Part shown: piece after piece, positions 8,250-16,348 of the stretch | How the letters are laid out: each line of letters begins with the position of its first letter | Numbering within the stretch: the stretch's first letter is position 1 | From: Ornithobacterium rhinotracheale | GTDB lineage: Bacteria > Bacteroidota > Bacteroidia > Flavobacteriales > Weeksellaceae | Length of the DNA: 64,000 bases | NCBI RefSeq assembly: GCF_022832975.1 | Contig: NZ_CP094846.1 | Coordinates: 958,501 to 1,022,500, forward strand | Direction: 5' to 3' | Notes under the pieces: model-generated | What the model saw: only the letters and a program-made list of their open reading frames with translations | Databases searched by the model: none | What the model was told of the DNA's origin: nothing | Position numbers and translations under genes: made by a program

Positions 8250-8256
8250 ATTTTTG
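8249..8256 (+). promoter_or_regulatory. TAnnTTTG promoter for the 8274 gene
   Basis: TATTTTTG matches the Bacteroidota -7 element and sits directly on the end of the terminator, 17 bp before the ATG at 8274. Confidence 0.55.
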
Positions 8257-8273
8257 GGAACAAATATATCAGT

Positions 8274-9125
8274 ATGAGAGCACTACTAAAATACTTTGCC
8301 CTTTCTCTATTTGGGGTAATTTCTTTATTGTTTTTTATTGCCTTTGTAGGTTTATTATTGGAAAAAACTATCAGTGCAATTTTTTCTTTATTAATATCAT
8401 CTGTTTTTGCTTTTTTGTTCATAAAAATATATAAAATCAAAATAACGAAGAAAGTCAAAGAAGTAAAAGTATCAAAAAAGAAAAAGGAACCAATAAAAGA
8501 AGTAAAATTGCCGGCTAAGCCTATTTCCGTAAAAAGAGAAATACAAGTTTTAGGAAAAAAAAACAATATAGATGTATCTATTTCCACAATAATAGAAAAG
8601 GCATACAAAAAAGAAGAGCCTGTATTTGATAAAAAAAAATTCTTACACAAAGAGGTAAGTAGGCTGGGTGTTCAGTTATTAGAAAGTTTGAATGTTATAG
8701 ATGAAACTAAGAATATAGACACACTTTTCGGTAGAATTGAATTTATAAATAAATTTTACTTTAAATTTATAGCAAGTAAAAACGAACCCCAATACTTGCG
8801 GTATATACAAAATGCGATAGACCAATATAAATCATTGTATTATAATAAAATTATAAAAAACTACGAGCTTTCCTTGGTCGTTAAACCAAGTCAAATGAAT
8901 TTAGAAATATTCTTTGGAGATGCTATTTATCGTTGTTATCTAAGATTTGTGGAAAAACAAAAAGAAGATATTTCAAGACTGAAAACGCAGAAAGCAATAG
9001 AGAAGCGTATAGATAATATCATAAAGACTGGCTACTCTGCAAAATACATGTTTAAGACTTTCAATATATTTGATTACAATAACAATTTAGATAAGATAGA
9101 AAGGGTCCGAAAGCAGTTCTATTAA
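8274..9125 (+). CDS. Membrane-anchored coiled protein, phage accessory gene
   Basis: 283 residues from the ATG at 8274; an earlier in-frame start at 8226 would lie inside the terminator and upstream of the promoter. Two hydrophobic helices (about 5-30 and 33-53, SLFGVISLLFFIAFVGLLLE) are followed by a Lys/Glu-rich linker and a helical C-terminal domain. The gene is noticeably more AT-rich than the flanking phage modules and has its own promoter and terminator, the signature of a moron (independently expressed cargo). Possible roles are superinfection exclusion or defence, but no family is recognised. Confidence 0.6.
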   Translation: MRALLKYFALSLFGVISLLFFIAFVGLLLEKTISAIFSLLISSVFAFLFIKIYKIKITKKVKEVKVSKKKKEPIKEVKLPAKPISVKREIQVLGKKNNIDVSISTIIEKAYKKEEPVFDKKKFLHKEVSRLGVQLLESLNVIDETKNIDTLFGRIEFINKFYFKFIASKNEPQYLRYIQNAIDQYKSLYYNKIIKNYELSLVVKPSQMNLEIFFGDAIYRCYLRFVEKQKEDISRLKTQKAIEKRIDNIIKTGYSAKYMFKTFNIFDYNNNLDKIERVRKQFY

Positions 9126-9132
9126 TGCAACT

Positions 9133-9160
9133 AAACATCGCCTTGCGCGGTGTTTTTTTT
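9133..9160 (+). terminator. Hairpin terminator
   Basis: ACATCGC and GCGGTGT pair (one G-T) around a short loop and are followed by nine T. It closes the 8274 gene. Confidence 0.65.
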
Positions 9161-9165
9161 TATTC

Positions 9166-9173
9166 TATATTTG
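9166..9173 (+). promoter_or_regulatory. TAnnTTTG promoter for the 9181 gene
   Basis: TATATTTG is a perfect -7 element only 7 bp before the ATG at 9181, so the transcript would be leaderless or nearly so. Confidence 0.6.
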
Positions 9174-9180
9174 CGACAAT

Positions 9181-9426
9181 ATGGCAGTTACTCAACAACA
9201 TATAGGGCGCAAGCGTAATCTACTCCGTAGATACCAAGATATAATGGACGAGTTCAACAAACACGATTGCCGTTATATTCCCATTGCTGTGATATATAGG
9301 GAGTTTATTTATCCTAAATTCCATATCAGCAGAGACACGCTGTATCGCATTTTAAACACGCCCATTGAGCAAGAGCTGGAAAAGATTAAAAAAATTCAAG
9401 CCCAGCAGTTATCCCTCTTTGATTAA
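9181..9426 (+). CDS. Small HTH-like protein, candidate phage regulator
   Basis: 81 residues, very basic (GRKRNLLRRY). The C-terminal part has a helix-turn-helix look: IYPKFHISRDTLYRILNT, the recognition helix pattern being S-x-x-T-L-Y-R-I-L, followed by an amphipathic tail. It has its own promoter and stands at the junction between the early operon and the - strand head module, where Mu has its middle/late activators Mor and C. It is not recognisably homologous to Mor, so a late-activator role is a hypothesis. It overlaps the convergent 9423 gene by 4 bp. Confidence 0.55.
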   Translation: MAVTQQHIGRKRNLLRRYQDIMDEFNKHDCRYIPIAVIYREFIYPKFHISRDTLYRILNTPIEQELEKIKKIQAQQLSLFD

Positions 9427-9875
9427 ACATTGTGCATCTCTAAATGATATATGATTTTATACTCCTGCACGCCGTCGTCTCTTTGCACTCTCCCAAAGGA
9501 AGAACGGAGCATTTTTGAGGCGTTTTCCAAAGGCGAAAAGCCGTGCAGTTTTTCGTGAATTTTCTTCGCCCATTCAAAGATTGCCCACGCGTTGTCTTTT
9601 TGGTTTTGTGGGGCTTTGAGGCTGGTATTGGTTAGCTTTACATTAGCAAGGGTAAACTCCACCGAAAGGCTGACATTCTGTCTGTCTTTGGGCTTTTTAC
9701 TAAAATCTTTCCCCATATTGGAATAATCCGCCTGTGCTATATCTATAAGGCAGCAGGGCCATTGCACCGGCATATTGGGCGAATAATAATCCAGTTGCCC
9801 CCAGTTTTCATCAATGTATTTTAGTTCGGTAACTTCTGAAAGGCGAGTTTGTAAATTTTCTAAAAGTGTTTTCAT
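9423..9875 (-). CDS. Phage neck/tail-completion protein (putative)
   Basis: 150 residues, soluble alpha/beta. Its position directly downstream of the gpG-like morphogenesis gene in the - strand head module, and its length, fit small tail-terminator or neck proteins. It begins with a helix (MKTLLENLQTRLSEV) and has a central beta region LSVEFTLANVKLTN, as seen in tail terminators. It overlaps its upstream neighbour by 4 bp. The assignment rests mainly on context. Confidence 0.5.
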   Translation of the reverse strand: MKTLLENLQTRLSEVTELKYIDENWGQLDYYSPNMPVQWPCCLIDIAQADYSNMGKDFSKKPKDRQNVSLSVEFTLANVKLTNTSLKAPQNQKDNAWAIFEWAKKIHEKLHGFSPLENASKMLRSSFGRVQRDDGVQEYKIIYHLEMHNV

Positions 9876-10411
9876 TTTTTAAAAGGTTTTATTTCTAATT
9901 CTTTGAGGTTTTTATTTACAATTTCTTTTATAGCGGTATCAATTTGCGGGTGATGCCCGATGAATTGGCGTGGTTCTATTTTCATTGTGGAGCCTACTTT
10001 TTTAAGTGCAAGGGCTTTCCATTGTTCAGCCTCGGCACGCAATTTTTCATTACGCCCAGATTGGGAAACCTTGCCTGTTTTCGTGGTTTTAATGGCTCCT
10101 GCGCTCTTGTAGTACATCGCCCAAAAAAAGCGTTTCATTTTTTCGGTAACGATGATTTCTCCGCCATTGTTCAGCATATCGGCATACGGCATAGCACTGG
10201 TGAATTGTATCCCGTTTTTCGTGATTTTAGACTGAATGGAACGGCGGAGTTTGCCCGTACGTATCATCAATGAGCCTCGGCGGTTGATGAGTTTGGGCTG
10301 TTTCCACTTCTTGTCAAAAAAGGCTTTGCGCTCAAAATTGCGGTCAAACTCTTCGCTGATTTTTACTTTTATATCGGTGAGCGTGGTTTTTAAAAAATCT
10401 TTCGGTTGCAT
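9872..10411 (-). CDS. Phage virion morphogenesis protein (Mu gpG-like)
   Basis: 179 residues. It has the typical pattern of the virion morphogenesis family (Mu G, P2 S): an N-terminal helix, then LMIRTGKLRRSIQSKI, a beta stretch GIQFTSAMPYADMLNNGG, and a C-terminal PRQFIGHHP motif. The T-G-x-L-R-x-S, Y-A-x-x-x-N-x-G and P-R-x-F-x-G signatures are all present. It acts in head completion and head-tail joining. It lies in the - strand head operon and is coupled by ATGA overlap to the next gene. Confidence 0.8.
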   Translation of the reverse strand: MQPKDFLKTTLTDIKVKISEEFDRNFERKAFFDKKWKQPKLINRRGSLMIRTGKLRRSIQSKITKNGIQFTSAMPYADMLNNGGEIIVTEKMKRFFWAMYYKSAGAIKTTKTGKVSQSGRNEKLRAEAEQWKALALKKVGSTMKIEPRQFIGHHPQIDTAIKEIVNKNLKELEIKPFKK

Positions 10412-10459
10412 ATTTGTATTAATTTTTTTTGTAACTTTTTAGCGTGAAATCAATGAATT

Positions 10460-10771
10460 ATGGATCAGCTTATTAAACAATGTAGGTATTACAAGGGCGA
10501 GAAGGAAAATCCGTTCCAAGAGGATAATCACAAGAATCTTTTTTGGCACTATGAGAAAAAATGGGTGGAGTTTAGCCTAAACCCACGAGAAAAAAGTTAT
10601 TTAGAGGGGATTACCTCAGAGTACAAAAAAATCGGACTTACTACATTTAATGAAAATGACGGCATACCTATCACCCTAAAAGCCTTATTGCTTAGCAGGT
10701 TTTTGTATTGGAACGAAGGGGCTGATGCTGATTTGTTTAAGGAATGGTATAAAAAATACTATTTATCATAA
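10460..10771 (+). CDS. Hypothetical + strand gene convergent with the F-like head/ART gene
   Basis: 103 residues, soluble and rich in Lys, Trp and Tyr (MDQLIKQCRYYKGEKENPFQ). It is the only + strand gene inside the - strand head module and its stop overlaps the stop of the head/ADP-ribosyltransferase gene by 6 bp. The upstream AT-rich stretch TGTAACTTTTTA near 10430 resembles a weak TAnnTTTG promoter. It has no recognised motif. A moron or an immunity partner for the neighbouring ART domain are possible readings; neither is shown. Confidence 0.55.
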   Translation: MDQLIKQCRYYKGEKENPFQEDNHKNLFWHYEKKWVEFSLNPREKSYLEGITSEYKKIGLTTFNENDGIPITLKALLLSRFLYWNEGADADLFKEWYKKYYLS

Positions 10772-12181
10772 CTGTTCTAATTCTACCTCGTATTTTTCTG
10801 TATCTTCATTGTATTTAAAAGCCTTGATTTTAAAGGGTTGCCCCGCCTTAAATAAAACTTCTCTTTTTGATAGTTTCTCTACCTTAGCGGCATCTTTTAC
10901 TTGTATTTTAAAGTTTGTATTTCCGCCAAAAGCCATCCCCTTGTAATAGGAGGAGGACATAAATCCGTTATCCACATAGTTCTCCCCATTTTCAAATAAG
11001 TTTTTAATTTTAAGAATTTGTTCTTGGGTTAATCCTGTACCTCGGTAGGTAGTTCCACTAAATCGGTCGGGGATTTCGTCCAAAGCATTATTAATGGTAC
11101 GGGTAATGGCATTATAAAAATCTTTCCTCTCGGGCTTGCCTTGCCCTACGCCTCTGTTAAATTTATTTAATTCGCTATAAAAAGAGGTGGTATACATCCT
11201 TACCGAAGCCCGTTTTTCAATATCCATTTCGGGGTAAACGCCCTCGTAATACTCTTTAATAGCAGAAATAGATTCGGTAAACTCGCTATCTTTATGTAAA
11301 ATTTCGTAATCTCTCTTTATTAAACTTTCCACCGCCTTTTTAGCGCGCTCGGCGCCTACCACTTTGGTATAACTGTTTTGGGGTGGGAAAATCTTTTTTT
11401 CTTTCCCCGGGTTAAAACGAAACATTGCCAGTTTGTTTTTGCCGTTTTTACCTATTTGGGTAGTGGCTTTTTCGCCTATTTCTTGTGCTTTTTGGCTATC
11501 GGAAGGCGTTTTTTCCCTTGCTAACACCTCAATAGCCACACAACGGCATCGCCAACCATTGGGTGGGTAGAAACTATTCCAAAACGGGTCGTTTTTGGGC
11601 AGGCACACCCCACGCAGAGCCTCGTGCGAAGCCCTTACGCGCTCATCGCCAGCGGTGCGGTATTCCAACCAATAACGTTCGGTGTCGCTTTGCAAATTCG
11701 CCCACTGGCTGGCACTTATTGCCGAGTGTGCGGCAAACTCATACTCTGCTTCCAGATAATGCCGGTTGTATTTTTCATTGAGTTTTAACACCTTTTGCTC
11801 AAAGTCGTGGTAAGCCCTTAAATGCCCCTGCTCATCTTTGAGGTAAGAGCGTGCCTCTGTTAGCTGGGCGTGGGTTTTTAGCCCCGAGAAAACAAACACA
11901 TCTTGCTCTAAATATTGGCGCATTTCGGCAGGGGTTTCGTGCGGTATTTGCTCGCTTAAAATCTCCGCGGTTTTATTGATTAAGCCCTTGTACTCGGTGA
12001 TTTGTGCCAAATCCTCTGGGCGATAACCTTGTTTTTCAAAAAGCCTTTTAAAAGCCTTTTCAGCATAGTTTAAAACCTGTTTAAATTTGCCCATAGCATG
12101 GACAGGCTTTCTATTTAAATTAAGGCGTTCACGCTCTGCCTTACAGCTTGGGCAATCGCAGGGCTGGTATTGCTCGCTCAA
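10766..12181 (-). CDS. Mu F-like head morphogenesis protein with C-terminal ADP-ribosyltransferase domain
   Basis: 471 residues. The N-terminal two thirds is a Mu gpF minor head protein: C-x-C-x2-C at 8-13, and the signature TAGDERVRASHEAL (176-189) followed by DPFW (198-201) and PPNGWRCRC (206-214). Residues about 290-471 look like an ART exoenzyme domain: TYRG with R380, the STS-like FMSSS at 408-411, and EVLFKAGQPFKI with E441 as the catalytic Glu. The residue two before E441 is Lys (K-R-E), not the Glu of an ExE motif, so activity or target may differ from arginine-specific ARTs. Injected head proteins with ART activity are known in phages (T4 Alt), and that is the likely comparison. Confidence 0.8.
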   Translation of the reverse strand: MSEQYQPCDCPSCKAERERLNLNRKPVHAMGKFKQVLNYAEKAFKRLFEKQGYRPEDLAQITEYKGLINKTAEILSEQIPHETPAEMRQYLEQDVFVFSGLKTHAQLTEARSYLKDEQGHLRAYHDFEQKVLKLNEKYNRHYLEAEYEFAAHSAISASQWANLQSDTERYWLEYRTAGDERVRASHEALRGVCLPKNDPFWNSFYPPNGWRCRCVAIEVLAREKTPSDSQKAQEIGEKATTQIGKNGKNKLAMFRFNPGKEKKIFPPQNSYTKVVGAERAKKAVESLIKRDYEILHKDSEFTESISAIKEYYEGVYPEMDIEKRASVRMYTTSFYSELNKFNRGVGQGKPERKDFYNAITRTINNALDEIPDRFSGTTYRGTGLTQEQILKIKNLFENGENYVDNGFMSSSYYKGMAFGGNTNFKIQVKDAAKVEKLSKREVLFKAGQPFKIKAFKYNEDTEKYEVELEQL

Positions 12182-12225
12182 AGATTGGTGCAGGGCTGAA
12201 AAATAGTGCCGTGTATTTTCAGCCC

Positions 12226-13428
12226 TTAGTCGAAAAAATCTAAGGATAAATTTTGCCCCGCAGGAGCTACCCGCTCGCCGGAGACTTCCACGCCGAACTT
12301 CTCCCTAATCCACTCATCTGGAATGTTTTTGTATGGCAAAAGTTTAATGGTTCTATCAAAAAGCTCCGCCAAATCGTCCACTTGGTCAAAGGCAAAGGTT
12401 AGCCCCTCTTCCAAGTAGCCCACGCGCGCCAAGGCAGGCAACACGCGGTCGTTCATATAAAACTCCACCATCGTTTGGTCGGCGTTAATCAGCTCCTGCA
12501 ACATTTCTTGCGAGCTTTCCTCGCGCCCTTTGCTGCCGTACTTGGTATCTTGCCCAATCACCGCCCCCGAAATCAAAAGCGAAATATTATCACGGCACAA
12601 TTTAATTAAACCGTTGTAGACTTCCCCACTGGCGGGTGTGCCGGTATTGGCGAACTCAAATTTTTCGGTGTCATCAATGATAAACCACGCGGCTGCACCC
12701 ATATCCATCATCATTTTTTCTGCTCGTTTCAAGGCATAGGGATCTTGGGTATTGGTTTTCATCACGCGTGGGGGAATGCCGTAAATCTCGCACAGCTCCG
12801 ACCAGCAGGATTGAGCAAAACGGCTAAACAAAATATGTGGCACGGCTTTGTTTAAAAGCCCCAGCGGTTCACTGCCGGCAAACTCCAACAGCCAAGTACC
12901 ATACTCGGGTGCCTCGCGGTATTTTATCGCCTTGTCGTCGGCGTAGTCTTTCACTAATTCGCCCTTTTGAGGTATCACATTTTGGCGCGGAATTAAGGCC
13001 ATTTCCAGCGGAGCCTCTGGGTTGTTCGTTTCGGTGTTATAGGCTAATTCTATTAAAGAATGCCCGTAAAACTCCGCGTCCAAAATTGCCGAAATAATAT
13101 CGCTGGAGAGCTTGGATTGCTGGAATTTATCCGTAAGCTCCTCGTGGGTGTCGCCGTTGGCTTTTTTGAGTGAAAAGTTAGCCGAGAGGGTTTTGCGCTT
13201 GCGGTTTTGCAGTTGCGAATACGCGTGTGCATCAAGCATCATCTCCTGCATCAGATTGTAAAACGGAAACATCTTAGGGCGCTCCACATTAGAGGCTTGC
13301 ATTTGCGCCTGTTTCCAAATCTGTACATCAATGCGGGTTTGTGCCATCGCTTTGGGTTCGATGGTTTTAAAGTAGCGCGCGTTATTGTTGCTTTGTTTTT
13401 TGCGGGTGTTTTTATTTGTTTTTTTCAT
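12226..13428 (-). CDS. Phage portal protein (DUF935, Mu gp29-like)
   Basis: 400 residues. Portal proteins form the dodecameric DNA entry ring at the capsid vertex. Features of DUF935 are visible: the basic N-terminus, the helical region MQEMMLDAHAYSQLQNRKRK, DAEFYGHSLIELAY, and near the end the LLISGAVIGQDT and FDQVDDLAELFDR segments. It stands between the gp36-like/gp46-like genes and the F-like head gene, the order used by Mu-type phages. It overlaps the upstream small gene by 17 bp. Length is slightly below Mu gp29. Confidence 0.85.
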   Translation of the reverse strand: MKKTNKNTRKKQSNNNARYFKTIEPKAMAQTRIDVQIWKQAQMQASNVERPKMFPFYNLMQEMMLDAHAYSQLQNRKRKTLSANFSLKKANGDTHEELTDKFQQSKLSSDIISAILDAEFYGHSLIELAYNTETNNPEAPLEMALIPRQNVIPQKGELVKDYADDKAIKYREAPEYGTWLLEFAGSEPLGLLNKAVPHILFSRFAQSCWSELCEIYGIPPRVMKTNTQDPYALKRAEKMMMDMGAAAWFIIDDTEKFEFANTGTPASGEVYNGLIKLCRDNISLLISGAVIGQDTKYGSKGREESSQEMLQELINADQTMVEFYMNDRVLPALARVGYLEEGLTFAFDQVDDLAELFDRTIKLLPYKNIPDEWIREKFGVEVSGERVAPAGQNLSLDFFD

Positions 13429-13708
13429 TGTATTTGCCTTTGATTTGTATGCCGTTTTCGGTGATAGCTAATTGCTCTAAGTGAAAGCCATCGGCCTCCA
13501 TTTGCACGCGCACGTGGCGGTCGAGCATACGGTCAATTTTGCCGTATTTCGCCTTTTGAATATCGCAACCGGTCAGAGGTGATTCTTTGTATTCGCCCTG
13601 TGCAGCGATGAGCAAATGCTCAATGTGCCGCTCGGAGCTTTCCGCTATGGCTAAATCGCCGTTTTTAAAAAATAAATCGTAGTCATCGGTGAGTTTTATA
13701 TCATTCAT
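13412..13708 (-). CDS. gp46/gp25-like small phage structural protein (putative)
   Basis: 98 residues. The pattern DLFFKNGDLAIAESSERHIE followed by LLIAAQGEYKESPLTGCDI resembles the gpW/gp25- or Mu gp46-type wedge proteins, which read D-x-x-x-x-N-G-D and then G-E-x-x-x-x-P-x-x-G. The unusual point is its position in the head module between gp36 and the portal instead of among the baseplate genes. It overlaps both neighbours. Confidence 0.5.
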   Translation of the reverse strand: MNDIKLTDDYDLFFKNGDLAIAESSERHIEHLLIAAQGEYKESPLTGCDIQKAKYGKIDRMLDRHVRVQMEADGFHLEQLAITENGIQIKGKYNEKNK

Positions 13709-14213
13709 TTTTCATTTTATTTATAGGGTCAAAACTATGGTTGAATTTAGGCCGTGAGCCATAGACAAAAACGATTTTTTCATTTTTGGAATTGGGATTG
13801 TTGGGGGCTGCACCATCGCTATCGTCCCACGAAAGAACAGGTAAATTGGGCAGGTTTACCTCGCCTTTGGCGAGTTGTTTGAGCCACGAAACGGCACGGT
13901 CATAGCGTTCTTTGGCTCGCTCGTGAAGAATATCCGCACTACATAAATCAATAATATTCCACTTGGCAATATTGATAGCGCAGTTTAAAAGCATCGCGTT
14001 ACGCTCATCGCCTTGTGCGGAAAAGATTTTATCTATATCGTAGCGCAGGCGACCGTCTAAATATTCCCTTTTGTTATTGCCTTGTAGGTAGCTTTTGAGC
14101 TCCTGCTCGGCGGCAGCCATTGCCTGCAAAACAATGGTGTCGTCACCCTCGGTAATTTGCTCTATTTGGTAGCCGTAAATGTTGTTTTTGAGGTCGTCTA
14201 TTTGTAAGTACAT
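13701..14213 (-). CDS. Mu gp36-like protein (DUF1320)
   Basis: 170 residues. It starts MYLQIDDLKNNIYGYQIEQI and has the helical core and YDRAVSWLKQLAKGEVNLP segment characteristic of DUF1320 (Mu gp36), a head-completion/connector protein of the neck. The C-terminal 50 residues are low complexity with Asn, Ser and Pro. It lies 5 bp after the terminase gene in the - strand operon. Confidence 0.75.
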   Translation of the reverse strand: MYLQIDDLKNNIYGYQIEQITEGDDTIVLQAMAAAEQELKSYLQGNNKREYLDGRLRYDIDKIFSAQGDERNAMLLNCAINIAKWNIIDLCSADILHERAKERYDRAVSWLKQLAKGEVNLPNLPVLSWDDSDGAAPNNPNSKNEKIVFVYGSRPKFNHSFDPINKMKNE

Positions 14214-14218
14214 AGTTT

Positions 14219-15781
14219 TTAATATTTATTGTTTATCCTTGCCCCAAAGCGGTAGGTACTTTTATTTCTGCGTGTGCGCGTGCTGAGATAATTAAACGCC
14301 CCATGCACGGCATCGGGTCCGTCATCGTGAGCGCCAGAGCCTTTTTCAAAGGCTAAAAACTGGTCAATAAGGGTTTGCATATCGGGGTCTTCTTTGAGGC
14401 TGGCGTTAAAAAACACATTCTTCCGCTCAAAATACCCAGAAAGGCTTTCTATCCTGTCAAACTTATCGGTTTTAGGGCGTTTATCGGCAACCACAGGAAT
14501 GTAATAGCCTCGTTTTTCACCCTCACGGTCAAAGTCCGAAACAAAATCGTCCATCGCAAAAAGCCCCTCTATGAGATAGCGAATGTTGAATTTTTCGAGG
14601 TGATTTTCCTCGTAAGTGTTATAGAGCCACTCGGCACAATGGGCACGGCTTTTTTGTTGCATATACGCGGTGATGATGTGGTATTCCTTGCCGGTGATGC
14701 CTACCAAAACCAGCGCCTTGTAATCGGCGTTTTGCTTGTAGGAAAGGTCGCCATAAAAACACAAAGCATCGTATTTTTTTAGCGGTAGTGCGGGTTTATA
14801 TCTAATATCCTCATATTTAAAAATCGCTCCGTCCTCAATGTGGGTATGCATATATTCGCGAAGAAAGGAACGGCGGGGCGTTTTTTCGTATTTCTTACGC
14901 CAATAATCAGCACTGGTTTTTTCTGGCCATTCGGGCTGAAAGCTGATTAAATCCTTGACGGCACACACGCTTAAAACTTCAAAGTGCAGGGCATTGCTTT
15001 CCTTTTTATTTCCAGTTTTTAAAACGGTTTTAAAATAGCTTTTTAAGCGGTTGGTAATGGAGTTTTTATGAAAGTTGTTATTGGCAAACACAAAACGCTC
15101 GGTGGCGTCTTCATCGGTGTCAAAACAGCCCCAAATATCCTCGGTGATATAGTCTACGCTTTCACGCATAATGCGGTCGTTGTGAATGGATTTTTTGCTG
15201 TCCACATCATCAACAACGATGTAATCGGGACGCTCGGCCTGCTCTCTGGCACCTCGTGGGTTTTGCCCAAATCCGATAGACATAAAGCGTATGCCGTCGG
15301 AAGTAGCAAAGTCGCCATCTGCCCAGTTTCCAGCGGAATAACGCTCCCCATAATCATTTTTGATACGATTGTTAAATTGCAATTGTGCTTGAATGGAAGA
15401 AAGTAGTTTTTTGGCTTTGGGCTCGGTCTCGCCCACCAAGAGCATAAATTTCAAATTATTTTTAGCCAAATACAAATACAGCGGAATACCCATATCAATA
15501 TGTACAGACTTTCCTGCTGAGCGGTACATTTCAGCCAGTAATCTCAGGCGTTTGTGTTTCACAATGATTTTCGCCAACTTGGCGTGGAACCACGCGGAGG
15601 GTTTTTTGGCATAGTTTGGAAAATAATACGCAAACCAGCGGAGATAATCCGCCTCTAAATGCCTTATTCGCTCGGTTTTTTCTTTGGAAGTCTCGCCGAT
15701 TTTTACCGAAGTAGCCTGCGCTATGCGCTGGCAATGCTTGTCGTAATCCTGTAATAATTTTAAGTATTTGTTATTGCTCAT
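14219..15781 (-). CDS. Terminase large subunit (Mu gp28-like)
   Basis: 520 residues. DNA-packaging motor: the ATPase has a Walker A-like YRSAGKSV at 86-93 and Walker B VVDDVDS at 189-195, with a GETEP coupling-type segment at 117-121. The C-terminal RNase H-like nuclease shows FYGDLSYK as the first acidic motif and DDGPDAVHG as the last. Length fits the family. The stop of the small terminase gene overlaps its start by 4 bp. In Mu-type phages this enzyme packages headful DNA with host flanks. Confidence 0.88.
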   Translation of the reverse strand: MSNNKYLKLLQDYDKHCQRIAQATSVKIGETSKEKTERIRHLEADYLRWFAYYFPNYAKKPSAWFHAKLAKIIVKHKRLRLLAEMYRSAGKSVHIDMGIPLYLYLAKNNLKFMLLVGETEPKAKKLLSSIQAQLQFNNRIKNDYGERYSAGNWADGDFATSDGIRFMSIGFGQNPRGAREQAERPDYIVVDDVDSKKSIHNDRIMRESVDYITEDIWGCFDTDEDATERFVFANNNFHKNSITNRLKSYFKTVLKTGNKKESNALHFEVLSVCAVKDLISFQPEWPEKTSADYWRKKYEKTPRRSFLREYMHTHIEDGAIFKYEDIRYKPALPLKKYDALCFYGDLSYKQNADYKALVLVGITGKEYHIITAYMQQKSRAHCAEWLYNTYEENHLEKFNIRYLIEGLFAMDDFVSDFDREGEKRGYYIPVVADKRPKTDKFDRIESLSGYFERKNVFFNASLKEDPDMQTLIDQFLAFEKGSGAHDDGPDAVHGAFNYLSTRTRRNKSTYRFGARINNKY

Positions 15782-16206
15782 TGCTTATCTATGTTGTTGA
15801 TTTTTAGTTGTAAAAATAGTTTGTGATACTTGGTGCACTCTTTGGCAAACTGCGGGTCCTGCTCGGCGATGAAAAAGTCTAATTCCTTTAATATTTTATG
15901 AATGACAATCGGGTCGGCTTGTTTGTTGAGCCTATCAATGGCTGCCATGAGTTTATTCACGGCATCGGCGTTAAAGGTTGCAGGCTCGCCATTGGCTACC
16001 CGCAGGGCTTCTTGTTGGAGTTTTTGTTTTATAGCAGTTGGCGATGCGTGGAAATTGAGGCGTTTTTGCTCCCAATTGTCCGCCTTTGCCCAGTTGCCGA
16101 TGGTTTTTTCGGTTACTTTAAAATGCTCGGCGACTTCTTTCAAAGTGATTTCTAAATTTTCAATATAAAATTCCTCTGCCTTGAGTCGTGTTTGTGTCTT
16201 TGCCAT
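15778..16206 (-). CDS. Small terminase subunit-like HTH protein
   Basis: 142 residues. The N-terminus contains a helix-turn-helix (ITLKEVAEHFKVTEKTIGNW, about 20-39) followed by helical oligomerisation regions. This layout and its position immediately before the large terminase match the Mu gp27/small terminase proteins, which recognise phage DNA for packaging. It is the first gene of the - strand head operon; a hairpin at 16216-16231 lies in its leader. Confidence 0.8.
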   Translation of the reverse strand: MAKTQTRLKAEEFYIENLEITLKEVAEHFKVTEKTIGNWAKADNWEQKRLNFHASPTAIKQKLQQEALRVANGEPATFNADAVNKLMAAIDRLNKQADPIVIHKILKELDFFIAEQDPQFAKECTKYHKLFLQLKINNIDKQ

Positions 16207-16215
16207 TCTTTTTTA

Positions 16216-16231
16216 AGGGCAAAAATGCCCT
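16216..16231 (-). promoter_or_regulatory. Leader hairpin upstream of the head operon
   Basis: AGGGCA and TGCCCT form a perfect 6-bp stem with a four-A loop, 10 bp before the small terminase start on the - strand. The divergent 16207-16348 spacer must hold the promoters of both late modules; no perfect TAnnTTTG is visible (nearest + strand match is CAAATTTG at 16322-16329), which fits activator-dependent late promoters. Confidence 0.4.
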
Positions 16232-16348
16232 CATTATAAAGTATTTAAAAGATAAAGTTTGAAGATACGACAGATGTGTCTGATGTTCGGTATAAGATTT
16301 TTTTTGGCAAAAATTGTAACTCAAATTTGCCTCAAAATCATAACAAAA

